Positions 1-12,699 of a DNA stretch of 64,000 nt are shown piece after piece. Positions within the stretch are counted from its first letter, which is position 1; each line of letters begins with the position of its first letter. Location of the stretch: the NCBI RefSeq assembly GCF_020283565.1, contig NC_060059.1, positions 45,342,572-45,406,571 of the forward strand. The letters run 5' to 3'. The translations under genes and the position numbers were made by a program. The notes beneath the pieces were generated by a model. The model ran no database searches and was not told where the DNA came from. It worked only from the letters and a program-made list of their open reading frames with translations. Origin of the DNA: Trifolium pratense (Eukaryota; Streptophyta; Magnoliopsida; Fabales; Fabaceae).

Positions 1-770
1 TCTAATATAGTCTCACTCTAACATATTCATGTTAAAACTAGTACAAGATACTGGGATGAAATCAACAAACTGATATTCATCTAGAAACTTGCATACCAAA
101 ATGTGTGCACATGTCAAAATTTATATGTTGTTTCCAATGACAATTTCTCAGAAAGACCAACTCAACATTATGCTCAAGGACAGTAAATTTGTTTCCTAAA
201 TTTATTGAGCAGGGATCTGTTATGAACAGCAACAGTATCTACAGTGCAAGTCACTGAACTAAAGAAGAAACACACCCTCCCATAAAGTAAATATTATTGT
301 GATATTATATAAATAAAAGTAAACCACATAGTTGAGGTATGAAAATAGGCAAAACGAACTGGTGAACTTCACTTAGGATTTTACAGGAAAGGCTCCGGAA
401 GAAGCGAGAATATTCTTGAGAAACTTAAAGGCAGAAATGGAGACAGGAAACTGTCAATTCTATGTTACTCTACCAAGCTTATATTTTGTTTTTTTGAATG
501 CATGCAAATGCAACTCATTACAATGAGCAATTTCTTTTTATGTATATCAAAGACAACAAAATAACAACCAAAATCTTCCAAACAACACCACGGATCCAAT
601 GTTGCAATTGCACTGTTAATAACAAAATTTCCAGAAAAGATATTGAGATCTATATCTTGATGGTTTCTCTATTTCATGGTCTTCTTCTAACCTATTTATT
701 GGTACATCCTTCATTTGATCTTTTTTTTTTTTGGTACAAGAAGAAAAATCAAAAGAAAAAGAAAAACAAA
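1..770. other. Left edge, no established gene
   Basis: I see no established gene here. On the minus strand, 450 to 373 could be a terminal exon: a good acceptor (GACAG) is followed by 25 in-frame codons starting FPVSISAFKF and a TAA stop. I cannot assign it to a family, and it does not match the expected C-terminus of the casein kinase gene upstream. The rest is AT-rich sequence with scattered homopolymers. Confidence 0.25.
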
Positions 771-1068
771 CTATCTAGAAAAGAAAGTCCCACAAGCATC
801 AGCTAGCAGGAGGGGACTCATTCCATCTGAGGGATCAAATAGGAGAATATGCTTCAGGATTGGCAGCTCCAAATTTTGCAAGGTAGTCAGCGCATGCATT
901 GCCCTCCCGAAAAGGGAAAACATAACAGTATTTGCTTGGAAGAATAAAGGGAAAACAAACAAAATAGTTATGACAGCTAGAACAGTTAGTTAGAGGGTAT
1001 GGAAGAGTGGACGTATCGTTCAGGTTTGTTTGTTTGAAACAACACAGCAGTGGCTCGATTGTAATCAC
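771..1068 (-). pseudogene. LINE-type RNase H remnant (frameshifted)
   Basis: On the minus strand the peptide FREGNACADYLAKFGAANPE, read just below position 910, resembles the C-terminal part of the RNase H-like domain found in plant non-LTR retrotransposon polyproteins (REGN.CAD.LAK motif). The frame then shifts, and the typical tail continues in a second frame as DPSDGMSPLLLADACGTFF, near 775-835. The domain is therefore broken by at least one frameshift and has no flanking reverse transcriptase. It is a small dead fragment lying downstream of, or in a long intron of, the casein kinase gene. Confidence 0.5.
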
Positions 1069-1084
1069 GGAAACCCTTGGAGGA

Positions 1085-1890
1085 TGAAAAAAAAATCTGA
1101 GAATTGTGAGAAAATGGAGAAAGATGGATTCAAGCAGAAAACGAGTTGTGCATTTGTTAATACTTAATACACATTATGAGTCTGAATACTCAGATTTAAA
1201 GTGTGCAAATGTTAGTTAGAGAACCTAACTAACTTGCAGTTGCACTGCACTATGTAACGAAATCTAACATGCCTAACAGAAACTAGCAGATACAAGTAGA
1301 TGTGTCGCCATCAATCAATATCAATATAATAAGAGACTATATACTCTAACATAGGATAACTCTTCTGCATTTTTTCTATTCAATTCAATCAATAAAAATC
1401 ATCTGTTCTTTTACTCGGTTCCTTTCAAGGTTTCTAACATCATATTTTTTACTGGACTTCTCTCACATGTTAGACAAGATTATGTCATCTTTTGATAAGT
1501 GTTATTCCTACTATCTCTAATGAATTAATTCATAATCTTATTTTTTCTTGTATCTCCACTCACCCTGTGCAACATTATCATCTCTATAACACTTATGCTC
1601 TTGTTGGAACTTTATTTACTTCAAGCTTGAGAGGTACCTTTCAATCACAAATAACAATTGAAACATTTCTCCATTTCATCCAACTCACTTGAATCCTATG
1701 ATTTATTTCTCTCTCTATTTCTTTGTTACTTTGTATGATAGATACCAGCCAGATACCAAAATTGTGCAACTTGTGGAACAATATGATCTCCATTATTTAC
1801 CTCTAAGACAATGCCAAAGTGGCCTTGCTATCCATTTAAAAAAAAAGTAAAAGTGGCCTTGCTAAACTTGCATTAAATGGTGTTAATATT
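1085..1890. other. Non-coding, repeat-like sequence
   Basis: No gene is seen. The stretch around 1190-1440 has the flavour of an LTR: a short palindrome GTTAGTTAG...CTAACTAAC and an end in TTTCTAACA. I could not find a matching target duplication or primer-binding site, so no element boundary is claimed. Confidence 0.25.
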
Positions 1891-1892
1891 TG

Positions 1893-2000
1893 GGTTGGAG
1901 CTAACTCAACCCTACAAAACCGGCTTGTAACGTGAGAAAACTTATAAACACTTAATCAGGTCATATCACATCCAATGTGAGACTCTCAACAAATGTACTA
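1893..2000 (+). repeat. Degenerate legume LTR/TRIM-like fragment
   Basis: The sequence reading GGAGCTAACTCAACCC, then ACAAAACCGGCTTGTAA and later CCAATGTGAGACTCTCAACA, resembles a dispersed legume repeat known from many genomic contexts. It ends in CA like an LTR. No partner LTR or primer site is present, so it is a fragment, and the family assignment rests on recall of the motif. Confidence 0.35.
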
Positions 2001-2277
2001 AAAAATTTACTTTTACTTAATCATAAACCATGCAACTTTAAGCTTCTCTTCACAACTCTAGTTTACCATTTATTTCTATTTAGATTCTTCCACCATCTAT
2101 GACTATATAATCTACAAAAGAAAAACACATGAAAGTATTGGCTCTTGGATATACTGGTACTAGTAACAACATCGAATACCAAAGTAAAAAGATAATTGCT
2201 CAAAATGGGCCCTGGCATGTGCTATATTTGTATATAGACACCCTATCATAATCCTTTTTCTAGGTCAATAATAATCA

Positions 2278-3510
<1,233 letters not shown>

Positions 3511-3714
3511 GATGAAAATCACCTTCAAATTTTATCACAATTCAGCACTTGGTTGTGGAAAAATCCAAACAAGGAAGGAAAAAAGACCAAATTGATTCTT
3601 TCACCTGAATCAAAAAAAATCCTAACTTTCTTCTAAAATCAACCAAACCCAACAACAACAACAACAACTAGATTTCACAATCTAATAATCAAAGATTAAA
3701 TGTGAAATTGGGGG

Positions 3715-3747
3715 GTAATAATAATAATAATAATAAAAATAATAATG
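3715..3747. repeat. (TAA)n microsatellite
   Basis: An interrupted TAA/AAT triplet array lies about 200 bp upstream of the casein kinase start codon, in its leader or promoter region. Confidence 0.8.
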
Positions 3748-4050
3748 AAAATGAATCAAATTTATGAAATTTGAAACATCCTCAACAATGAGGAATTATT
3801 CAAAAGAATAACCTTCTCTAACTACATTCCTTCACCCCAAAAGAACCCAAACCAATCATCCTACAATACTTATGGCCAAAAATCACAAAGAAAAAAAAAA
3901 GATTTTTTTTTTTTTTTTGGCAAAAAAGAATAAGGTAGGAAAAGGAGGAGGTGTCTGTGGTGGATGAAAGAGGAACAAACAAAAGTAGTTTCACAAATCA
4001 AAAAGTTTGGAGATGAACGGAGGAAGTGGGTCTGGTTTGGTGTCAAGAAA

Positions 4051-4071
4051 GGAGAGAGAGAGAGAGAGAGA
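4051..4071. repeat. (GA)n microsatellite, CT-rich on the gene strand
   Basis: An uninterrupted GA array reads as (CT)n on the strand of the casein kinase gene, about 550 bp upstream of its ATG. CT-rich stretches are common near plant transcription starts, so it may mark the 5'UTR or promoter. That role is inferred. Confidence 0.75.
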
Positions 4072-4156
4072 AAATCAAAGACAAGAATAACAACATAAAT
4101 AATGCTTCTATTCTTTGTGATTATAGGAGCGTGTTTAAAAATAAATTACCGGTTAA

Positions 4157-4314
4157 GCTAACCGGTGCCCGGGGCACCGGTTAAGGAAACCAAAAAAGAA
4201 AATTTTTAAATTGAAAATAATATTTTTAGACTTTCGAGATGTTGACTATATAAAGTTTAATGTCATATTACTATATTTGCTTTCTTAAACAGTGCCCCGG
4301 GGACACTATTTAGC
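4157..4314. mobile_element. Small MITE, GCTAA...GTGCCC-type ends
   Basis: Left end GCTAACCGGTGCCC, GGGGCACC, GGTTAAGGAAACC and right end (reverse complement) GCTAAATAGTGTCCCCGGGG, CACTG, TTTAAGAAAGC are imperfect terminal inverted repeats of about 36 bp. Each end is itself a short hairpin around GGGCACC or GGGGCAC. Related ends recur at 47915-48079 and 61433-63014. The 158-bp element has no coding capacity. Confidence 0.7.
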
Positions 4315-4437
4315 ATTTTCCATAAATTAATTATCCATTGAAATTTGGTCGAGGGGTGATTGACAACATCATAATCAAATTAAATGGTTTGGATATTGAC
4401 TGTGAAAACAAAAATAATTAATTAAATTTTGAAGTGT

Positions 4438-4500
4438 GAGTTTAGTTCAGTTAGTAGCGACATCACATAATAGGAGTCGGAGTTCAAACTCCACTGGCCC
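4438..4500 (+). mobile_element. tRNA-like SINE head fragment
   Basis: TTTAGTTCAGTTAGTAGCGAC resembles a box A region, and GAGTTCAAACTCC matches a pol III box B about 35 bp downstream. There is no acceptor-stem complementarity or tail as in a functional tRNA gene. A SINE head is the likeliest reading. Confidence 0.4.
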
Positions 4501-4640
4501 GTTTGGATTAACTTATTTTTGAGCTTATATGGACAGCTTATGTAATATAAATTAAGTTTTATGTTATTTTATAAGTTCGCACTAGTGAAAACTATATTTT
4601 TATAAGCTATTTTATCATAAACTACCTTGACAAAGTTATA
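4496..4640. repeat. MITE-like fragment starting GGCCCGTTTGGATTAACTTA
   Basis: The opening GGCCCGTTTGGATTAAC, then TTTTTGAGCTTAT, is characteristic of abundant legume MITEs. Its inverted partner is not seen, so only one arm seems to be present. The assignment rests on motif recall. Confidence 0.3.
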
Positions 4641-4794
4641 ATAATAAATAAAAATTGCATAAATTGTTTGCATAATCTCAAAATCGAAAATATTGATCCT
4701 ATTTTTTGATCCTACCGATAATGTTTAAAACATTGCTGAAAAAAATAGATATCGACTCAAATTAAGAATGAGTGTAGGATAATTTAGGTACTAA

Positions 4795-5126
4795 AACCAT
4801 CTCCAATGGTGGGTACTTATTATTTTAAGTACTGGTACTTAATAGGTACTCACATTGGAGCAAAACACAAAGAGTACCTGATAGGTACCAGTTCTACGAT
4901 AAGAAGTGGTACCTATTTTGTTTTTGCGGGTCTCATTTATAATGATGTATAGTTATTGGTGGAATATGTTATTGGTGGGACTCATTTAAAACTTTTTAAG
5001 AGATTTGGGTTGAAGTGATTAAGTACTTATTAGGTACTATTATTAAAAAATTATAAATGAGTGATGTGTATACGTGAGGTCCAATTAAGTACTCAAAAAT
5101 GAATATTTCCATTGTGGATGCTCTAA
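4795..5126. mobile_element. MITE with CATCTCCAATGG-type terminal repeats
   Basis: The left end AACCATCTCCAATGG is inverted at the right end as ATTGTGGATGCTCT. Both have the 'atctccaatgg' look of a common plant MITE class. The interior is built from repeats of GGTACT/AGTACC (TACTTAATAGGTAC, AGTACCTGATAGGTACC), which also pair with each other. No ORF is present. Confidence 0.6.
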
Positions 5127-6186
5127 AAGTACTATCAAATTAAATAAAGACTAAGTTTAAAATATTTTTATTTATATGGACAAAAAATATATTTAATCTA
5201 TATTTTCATGTCGAGAATAAATTAATTTATCCATTATATACAATGAATGAGAGACTAACTTGTACTGTATTTAAAATGAAAATGTCAAAAATTAATTTGA
5301 ATTTTAATTTTTTGTGAGGGAAATTGAATTTGGCCAGTTAAAAAATTGTGAGGAATCAAATTGTGTCTTCACATTTTGAATGTTTTGAGTTTTATTATTT
5401 TGATTATTTTCCTACTTTTAAACGCGCTAAATTAAACTATTATGATTTTTTTTTTCACATTTAGAATTTTCAAATTCAAAGAAAAGGCCAAGAAAGAAGA
5501 GGTTACCCGTTTCCTTCTCCACATTTGTGCTGTCAATTGTAGACAAAAGCTATTTTTCTCCCTTTAGTGTATTTGATTCTCTAGTCAATTTTATTCTTTT
5601 TATATGTCAAAGCAATTGATGGTCATGACTTTTTTGTGTAAGGATAAAGTCTTGAGGATTGCTTTCTTCTTTCTCTCTTTTTTGGTAAATTTATTCTTTC
5701 AATTTTTATTTTATTTACTTTATTCTTTTTATTTAAGTAATTTTGTCTTTTTTATTTCAAGTAATAAAAGCTGGTCAATAATTTTGTCTTTTTTATGTTC
5801 CTTCAAAAAAAAATTGTCTTTTTTATGCAAAGTTAAACTTTTATATGAACGTTGGTAGACTGCTTTTCGATTCGATATTATTTTTTTTTACAAGTTTTCT
5901 GATTCAATATTATTTACTTTTTTTGGTAAGTCTGATTGATATTATTAACAAATAATAATTGTTTCTTTTTTAAGAAAAAATTAGTGATTAAACTAAATCA
6001 ATTATGAGATTTAAATTAAAAACAAATTTAATGTAACACAGACTACACTTTCTTTTCACGGTGTGTTAAAAATGTGTTGGGAAATATATATACCTGTATT
6101 TTCACTATGATATTATGTTTTCTGTTAACCTCTGAATTTTGGAAAAGTAATTCTAGTAATCAAAGTAAAGTTTGGTTTTAGTAAAA
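5127..6186. other. AT-rich intergenic sequence
   Basis: No gene, RNA or defined element is recognisable. The stretch is rich in TTTTT and TTTTATT runs, and the open frames in it are low-complexity (Phe/Leu/Ser) by-products of that composition. Confidence 0.5.
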
Positions 6187-6200
6187 ATTAAACTTTAATT

Positions 6201-6358
6201 ATCAATCGTTAGTTAATTCAGTGGTGATTGGCGCTGAACTTGGTAGGGAGGACCGCAGTTCGATCCCCCGTAACTGCGATCGGGAGGGGACTGGAACCAC
6301 TTGATGCCAGAACTGACCCCCGAACCCGATTAAATTGGTGGTGAACAACAAAAAAAAT
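6201..6358 (+). mobile_element. tRNA-derived SINE with perfect 14-bp target duplication
   Basis: Box A-like TGGTGATTGGCGCTG and box B GCAGTTCGATCCCCC are spaced as in a pol III promoter. A tRNA-unrelated body follows, then an A-rich tail (AACAACAAAAAAAA). The element is flanked by the direct repeat ATTAAACTTTAATT at 6187-6200 and 6359-6372, a perfect target-site duplication produced by LINE-driven retroposition. At about 158 bp it appears full length. Confidence 0.85.
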
Positions 6359-6374
6359 ATTAAACTTTAATTCT

Positions 6375-6920
6375 CTCTTCTTTAAATAAAACTTATTAAC
6401 TACTTAACACATTGTTAATATTTTTCTAGGTTACTTGTTATAGTTTCGAAGTATTCAACAATTCATACATAAGAGTTAGGATAGAAATCGTGACACGCTA
6501 CTTAAAAGTTCAAGTTTCTTGTTACTTGGATCGATCTAGTGTTGTCATTGTTCATTGCTGATTTATTTTTTATGTGCTACGACTCATTATCGATTAAATT
6601 TATAAGGAAAGTAAATGAATCAACTTCTTTTTACCAACATTAAGCGGTAATTTATTTTCATCGGAGGTGTGTTCTTCTCTTTCACCCAAGTTTTTTTCAT
6701 ACATAAGGGTTAAAGATCGAAGTCTTGACGATTTGTTTGAAAGATTCAAGATTCTTATCACTTGAATTAATTTATTTTTGTAAAATGCATCAATATTTTA
6801 TTTTGGTACAAGAAATGCTTCAATATTTTTATGCTTCAAATTTATTTATGAGATTTTTTTTTTTATATCATAGAAGGATCAAGCCCAGAGAAAAAATGAT
6901 TTTGCAATTGATATGACACC
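6375..6920. other. Upstream region of the split ORF
   Basis: AT-rich sequence with no clear promoter. It shows no primer-binding site or LTR resembling the putative 3' LTR at 19195, so the 5' end of any retroelement carrying the ORF is not visible here. The ORF start itself sits in a good plant context (ACACCATGGC). Confidence 0.4.
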
Positions 6921-8864
6921 ATGGCAGAGTACGTGAAGAACATCGCCGAAAAGGATCCATGGGATCGATGGGAGAAAATGCACGCTCGCAACAATGTTGG
7001 TTTCGACAGAATCATCTCCAAATTGGAGATTCTACTTCAACACTACAACTGCTCGCCGAGCTCTTCCCATGGTGCATCGAACTCACCCAAATACATCCCT
7101 ACATCAGAACCAGAACCATTGAATATCAATTTGTTGATGCATGATGAATTACGTTCACCTGCAAAACAGGTCGAGGTTCCTTCTGTTCATGAGCAGCTAT
7201 TAATGGAAGAAGAGATAGTCGCTTTTGCAAAACAGATCGAGGATCCTTCTGTCCCCGCTAAGCCAATTTTAGAATCGCCGGAGCCGTATTTTGACAACTT
7301 GGTTACTGATTCGACGAAACTAGTAGATGATCTCGGCGAATTAGCTTTTGATAACGTGCAGAGGATTGGAGAATTTCGACGAGAGGATGGGTTTGAGGTT
7401 CAATGTGACACAAATCTCACGGTTCATAACAGTGGAATTATAGCGACACCAGAATTGTCGAAAGCAGAGCCAATCACAACACATTCAGTCCATAACGACG
7501 ATACTTCACGGCTCGACGAATCGCAACGCAAAGTCACCGACAATGATGTAGCGGGAAATCGAGGTTTATCTCTTCAAAGTGAAATTCCTTTTGCATTGTA
7601 TTTGACAAGTATAGTGAATAATCATGCTAGTAGTATGGAACCTAAGTTTCAATTACATTGGGATGATCTCTTAACTAAGCACAAGGTGGTGCTAGTGTCA
7701 ATATATGGAAATTTAGCAGTTGACATCACAGGGATTCAATATGATTCTAGGCTTATTCCTCCTGATGCACAATCTAGTTTACTCAATTTTGGCCACCATG
7801 TGTTTGCTGAAATGTGTGAGCAAGGTGTTCTCTCTTGGACTGGCTTAATTCTAGGCTCTGTGGCTAGAATTAATGGCTGGAATGGGAAGCAGGTTCAGTC
7901 AGACCGTACAAGCCTTGCAAGTTTCACAGAATGGTATGAGACACCACTACCTAAACCACCAGTTTCTGCATTATTGAGCCCTCTACTATCACTTGAACCA
8001 CCTAATGGTGTAGCCGTTGAGAACCGCTTAATGTTTCCACCGCCGCCAAAACCACCAGGTCACGGTTTTCAATTGCAAGTGACGCGGGCAACCGCTGTTC
8101 TTCCACCACCTCCTGAGCCTCCCGATGTAGAACACATAGTGGTGGTTTTGCAGGGATTTGCTACACTTATATTTCCTTGTTTGACTGGCTTAAGGAGCTT
8201 GTATCGAAATGGATATCGTGTGACTGACTCGATACTTGAGAGCTTGAGCATTTTGTCTCAACTTGTGATTCTTCATAATTTTGACAGCAAATTTTATACC
8301 TTAGTTTCCATATTAATAATGAAGTTAGTGCATGCAAGAACCCAACAGTGGAATTTTCTAAAGGTTAGTAATCAATACAGTGGGAAAGGAAATGTTAATT
8401 TGGATGAGATGTACGCTTCTTATGAAAACAGGGGTCTGCTAGCAGTAGTCAATTACACTCTACATGACTTATTAGCATTTCATGCATATGGAGCTGATAT
8501 CAATCAAAATAAAGAAATGTGTGTTGAAGCCTTGCAACATTTGAAAAGCTTCTGCCCTTTTGTTGATAATCTCAAACTAGATATAACTTGCATTAATGCA
8601 ATAGCTTCTTGTTTCTCAAGATTTGAGTATAGCAACTCAGAGAGTTGGCACTTGGGTAGGGAAGCCAAAGTTGATGTTGGCTGGTGGATAAAATATCTTT
8701 CAGTTTTGAGGATTGATAATTTTCAAATAGTCATAACAATTGAAAACTCTACATTCTTTGTATTCTATTTGTCTGATATTCACTTTAGCAATTACCATGT
8801 ATGTCATGATGTGGAGCTTGTGAGCACTGTGGCGTTTTCACATGCAAAGGGTTCTCTTCAAATC
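6921..8864 (+). pseudogene. 5' half of a 1017-codon ORF split by a retrotransposon
   Basis: I do not recognise this protein by name. The frame opens at ATGGCAGAG and runs 648 codons without interruption to the exact insertion point of the element at 8865. It resumes in the same frame at 18123 once the element and one copy of the 5-bp target duplication are subtracted. Visible features are an N-terminal charged segment (KDPWDRWEKMHARNNVGFDR, then an IISKLEILLQ helix), a long acidic and Ser/Pro-rich linker, a central block around residues 255-330 with Trp and Gly, and two proline-rich stretches (PPPPKPPG, PPPPEPPD) near residues 373-400. The Leu-rich C-terminal half is alpha-helical in character. 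No signal peptide, membrane anchor or catalytic motif is evident. Read through, translation ends two codons into the LTR (TGA at 8865-8867). It is either a legume-specific gene or, given the C-terminus of the second half, a retroelement-derived protein. Confidence 0.75.
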
Positions 8865-10187
8865 TGAAATTCTGGTATAGCAGAACCAGATGTTGTATAG
8901 AATGTCGAGACATCTGGTCTGACATGAATAACACGGCAAGGCATATAACATTAAAACGGATACTGAAGAATAATGTTTGATCAGATGTTCCAACATTCAA
9001 CTTAGAGAATGTCATACTTAATGTTGGAACATCTTACGAAACATAATAAAATCAACAAGTAAATAAACTGCACAGGAAATTGTTAACCCAGTTCAGCCAA
9101 TCTGCCTACTCTGGGGGATACCAATCCAGGAAGGAAATCCACTAATAGCTCTAGTCACTAAGACCTCCAGCAAACCCTTTGAATTTACGTCTTACACTAA
9201 GACCTCCAGCAAACCCTCGGTTTACGTCTTACACTAAGACCTCCAGCAAATCCTAGGTTTACGCCTTATGACCTCGACACTACTCATGCAACTTCTGCCT
9301 AGGAACTCCTAGACATGAGATCCCATCTCACTTCCACACAACCAACACAACCTGTGTTGTTCATATAATGTTGAATAAAATGTGGTGACAATCACCGTGA
9401 CATATTTTACTCTTGCTTAAAAGCTTCGAGTAAATCACACACAGTTAACTCCGTACTTCAAAGCTTAGGAGTAACCTTACACAATAACAAACTCAGTTCT
9501 TAACTCGTGTTATAGAATCCACAAGTAAGAATCACAATTAAAAAATACAAACACTATCTCCTTGCTTAAAAGCTTCAGAGATATTACAATACTCAACTCA
9601 TTACCTAAAGGTTTCTGAGTGAGGACATAGTGACCATCTCACAACCCGAGTGGTTCACTTACACCAACTCTCCTAGAGAGTGGCTCAAAAACACGAAACC
9701 CTAAAGACTACATCTTTGATAAACAATGGTTTCGGTTGATTAAAATCTTGGTCTTGAGTCTTCTTTATATAGACAGAGCTAGCACGCTCCTGATCTTCCA
9801 AGATAAGCTTCAGAACACAGCTGGTCTTTGAGTCACGTCCAGCTAAGCAAATCAGACCTTAATAAAATCTTTCCTAAAATAGTTTATCCTCTTTAGGAAA
9901 TAAACAATGTGTTGAATCATTCTATTATGTCTTGATAAGAACATATCTGCACTTAATAACGTCTTGATCAGATCAAATCTTGATATACACGTTTGTAGAG
10001 TGGATTTCCATATATAGCAGATACGTGTAATAAATGCGCGAGATTTGGGCAATCTGACTGTCGTACCCAAACATGTTACAACATTTGGTCCAACATCTTT
10101 TGTACCTAACATGTTGAAACATTTGGTCCAACATCTTGCTTGTATATTTGTTTTAGCAAAATGAGGCCAACACACAAATATCCAACA
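8865..10187 (-). repeat. 3' LTR of the Sirevirus-like element
   Basis: The 1323-bp terminal repeat reads, on the element strand, from TGTTGGATATTTGTGTG to CAGAATTTCA. It contains about three tandem copies of a 38-bp unit (ACTAAGACCTCCAGCAAA on the plus strand, starting near 9157, 9196 and 9233). Short open frames inside it occur identically in the other LTR and are not genes. Confidence 0.92.
9157..9272. repeat. Three ~38-bp tandem repeats inside the LTR
   Basis: CTAAGACCTCCAGCAAA is repeated three times with a spacing of 37-39 bp, each followed by a variant of GGTTTACGTCTTAC. The same array recurs in the other LTR at about 17087-17202. Confidence 0.8.
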
Positions 10188-10202
10188 ATCTCCCCCTTTG
10201 GC
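10188..10202 (-). other. Polypurine tract beside the 3' LTR
   Basis: On the element strand CAAAGGGGGAGAT lies directly before the LTR start TGTTGG. This is the expected primer site for plus-strand DNA synthesis in a copia-type element. Confidence 0.85.
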
Positions 10203-10429
10203 AATTTTTGGCTAAAACAACTTCAGCCCATTAATTAGCACAGAGAGATTTAAAAACCATACAATCCTTCAAGTCAACGTGAGCACACAAATATGAAGGA
10301 AGGTAGAACATCTTCTATGTTACTTCCAAAAGATTTCCTCAAATGAAAATAACGCACAGGGTAAAGAAATAAACTTTACCATAAACCATCAGAGGCATAC
10401 ACATCAGCGGAATCATAACATACTTAGCT

Positions 10430-11660
10430 TCATCCTTCAGTAGAGAGAAATAAACTCTCACAAGCACACTTGGGAAAAATAAATTCCCACATCAACATCA
10501 AGATGTTTCAACATGTTGTAGCGCATCATAACATCCATACATTAAGCACACATAGGCAAAGAACTTGATATTGCATTACTCCCCCTTAATATCATATCAG
10601 GGAAAAACATACTTTTGCTCCCCCTGAATACATCAGCTCATGCATCTCATCAGGCCATCAGAAAAACTGGTTCTTAAAAACTGGTTCTTACTCCCCCTGA
10701 ATTCATGCATGTCACTGCACACACTACTACTTCTTCATAGACAGGCTAGACTAGCATGTCACAACATCAGATACAACATTATAAAGTAGCAGACAAACAC
10801 AAACATACTACTCCCCCTTTTTAGCCACAAAATATGCCAAACAAAAACTTCATGCATTAAGAGCAATAGTAATGAACATCACAGAAATCCATAGTGCAGA
10901 ATATCAGAGCATAACAAATCCATAGTCTTGAAATAGCAGAAGCATTACATCACGTACCAACAAAAAAGACAAATGTCCTCAACATTATGCTCCACATCAT
11001 ATAATCATCAGATACCACATACTTCTACCGCACACAAAACACATCACATATCACAACTCCTTAAGGAAACCACAAAGTAGCAGTTGGGAAGAGTAAATTC
11101 TCACATAGTTGAGAAAAATAAGTTCTCATGCATCCAGGATGTTCCAACATATGGCAGGACATCATCCAGAGCAAACAAATAGAGCTTTGCACAACAGAAT
11201 AGTAACTACTTACTGCATTATGCTACTTCCCCTTAAAATCAGAATTAGAGCAAAAATTAATTTCACTCCCTCCAAATACATTGACACATGCTTATCAGAA
11301 TGATCATCAGAAAACAATTCTTACTCCCCCTCAATTTTATCATCCATATCAGCACATAAGCATACAGCAACACAGATTCAATACTACACCACTCAGATTA
11401 GCAGATGTTTAAGCATCAGACACCACATCATATAGTAGAACACATCCAACCACTAAAAGAGCATGCATATGTTTCAACATCAGGTAGCACAACAGACATT
11501 AGCAGCAAAACATATCATGCCTACCAACTACTAAACTACTTCCCTTTTTAGTCAGAAGTTTAGACAAAATAGGGTCTTCATGCATTAATCAAAGAGTACA
11601 ATAGTATAGATATCCAAGAACATAGTGCACAGAGCTACTACAAACGAAGACAACACCATG
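10430..11660 (-). repeat. Imperfect ~0.65-0.73 kb tandem duplication with repeated polypurine tracts
   Basis: Two diverged copies follow each other. Anchors are GGGAAAAATAAATTC (10471) with GAGAAAAATAAGTTC (11111), CTTACTCCCCCTGAATT (about 10688) with CTTACTCCCCCTCAATT (about 11320), and CTTCATGCATTAA (10848) with the same string (11576). On the element strand each copy carries several A/G-rich tracts of the AAGGGGGAG kind. Arrays of polypurine tracts upstream of the 3' LTR are a described Sirevirus feature. Confidence 0.7.
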
Positions 11661-12052
11661 GGATACATACCTCATCAGATATAAATCAGCAGTGAAGTCA
11701 TCATCAAATAGCCTAAAACAGATCACACTTCATCAGCACAAAACTTTCAACATGATGACCAAGATGTTTCACCATCTAGTAGCACATCAGATAGCACAGG
11801 TTCCTCCGGTATGGTATCAGAGCATTGACAACAAAGATGTTTCAACACATGATAGCACAACACATAGCACATGTTAGCAAAGATGTTTCAACATGTCTAT
11901 TTAGCGTGGTATCAGAGCGAATAGGAGCAATCACAAAATACGTCACATGTTAGCAAAGATGTTGCAACATATGGTAGCACAGGTTCTAGCATAGATTCTT
12001 CCAGCATGGTATCAAAGCACGTGGTCTTCCAATCAGGGCATGGAGCATCCAT

Positions 12053-12699
12053 CTAGCCAAAACTCCCCTTGTACACATGATCCCATCTTTGTGCAAAGGA
12101 AGCACGATGAAAGGAAACATTGTCACAGAGAGCAACAAACACATTCTGAGGGATCTTTTTCGCACCAGACTTTTTCTTTGAGGCAAAGGGTGTGATGTCT
12201 AGCACATCCTCCTCAACATCATACTTAGAGTCACTTGAAGATGCTTCCTTTCTTTTCAGACTCTGTCTCTTCTTACTAGCAGGCACATTAACCTCATACA
12301 TATTCTTTTCAGAATCAACCACTTTTTCATTAAGTGGCACAGTTTGATGAATTTCTTTAGACTGGGAGACCCTTCTTCAACCTCAGTAGAATTCTCTTCA
12401 TCAGACCCTGTTTCTTCATCAGATGAGTCAGATGGGTCAATAGATGTCCCAACATTTTTCACCACAACAGTTTCTTGAACAGGTTTCTGGATAATAGGAA
12501 CATCAGCCTTAGGTTGATCCACAGATGTGTCAACGTCTGTCACAACATCCTTTTCAGGAACTGTTTGTTTTGATTTATCAACAACAGAACCAATAGCATC
12601 TTTTGTCTGAGATACATCAGCAACAAGAACATCTATAATTGTGTTTGTGGAATCAGCAACATTCACACCAGCAGAGATAATAATGTCAGGAACTAGCAA
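12053..12699 (-). pseudogene. Envelope-like ORF remnant of the retrotransposon (frameshifted)
   Basis: Two overlapping minus-strand frames form one degraded reading frame. The upstream part is acidic and repetitive (DVVTDVDTSVDQPKADV, VVVKNVGTSIDPSDSSDEE). Near 12350 the frame shifts to a segment with KRKEASSSDSKYDVEEDVLD, then KKIPQNVFVALCDNVSFHR. This second part resembles proteins annotated as 'envelope-like' in legume Sireviruses, where acidic D/E and KR-rich tracts precede a conserved KKIP.NV....DNVSFH motif. It ends early at 12053, soon after that motif. No signal peptide or transmembrane segment is visible, so no membrane function should be assumed. Confidence 0.55.

Noticed and set aside
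6201..6358. A possible tRNA gene (pol III boxes present)
   Set aside because: It has no cloverleaf or acceptor stem, an A-rich tail and a 14-bp target duplication show a SINE instead.
8785..9015. Minus-strand frame repeated at 16754-16945
   Set aside because: Both copies lie in the LTR ends and are identical because the LTRs are; they are not genes.
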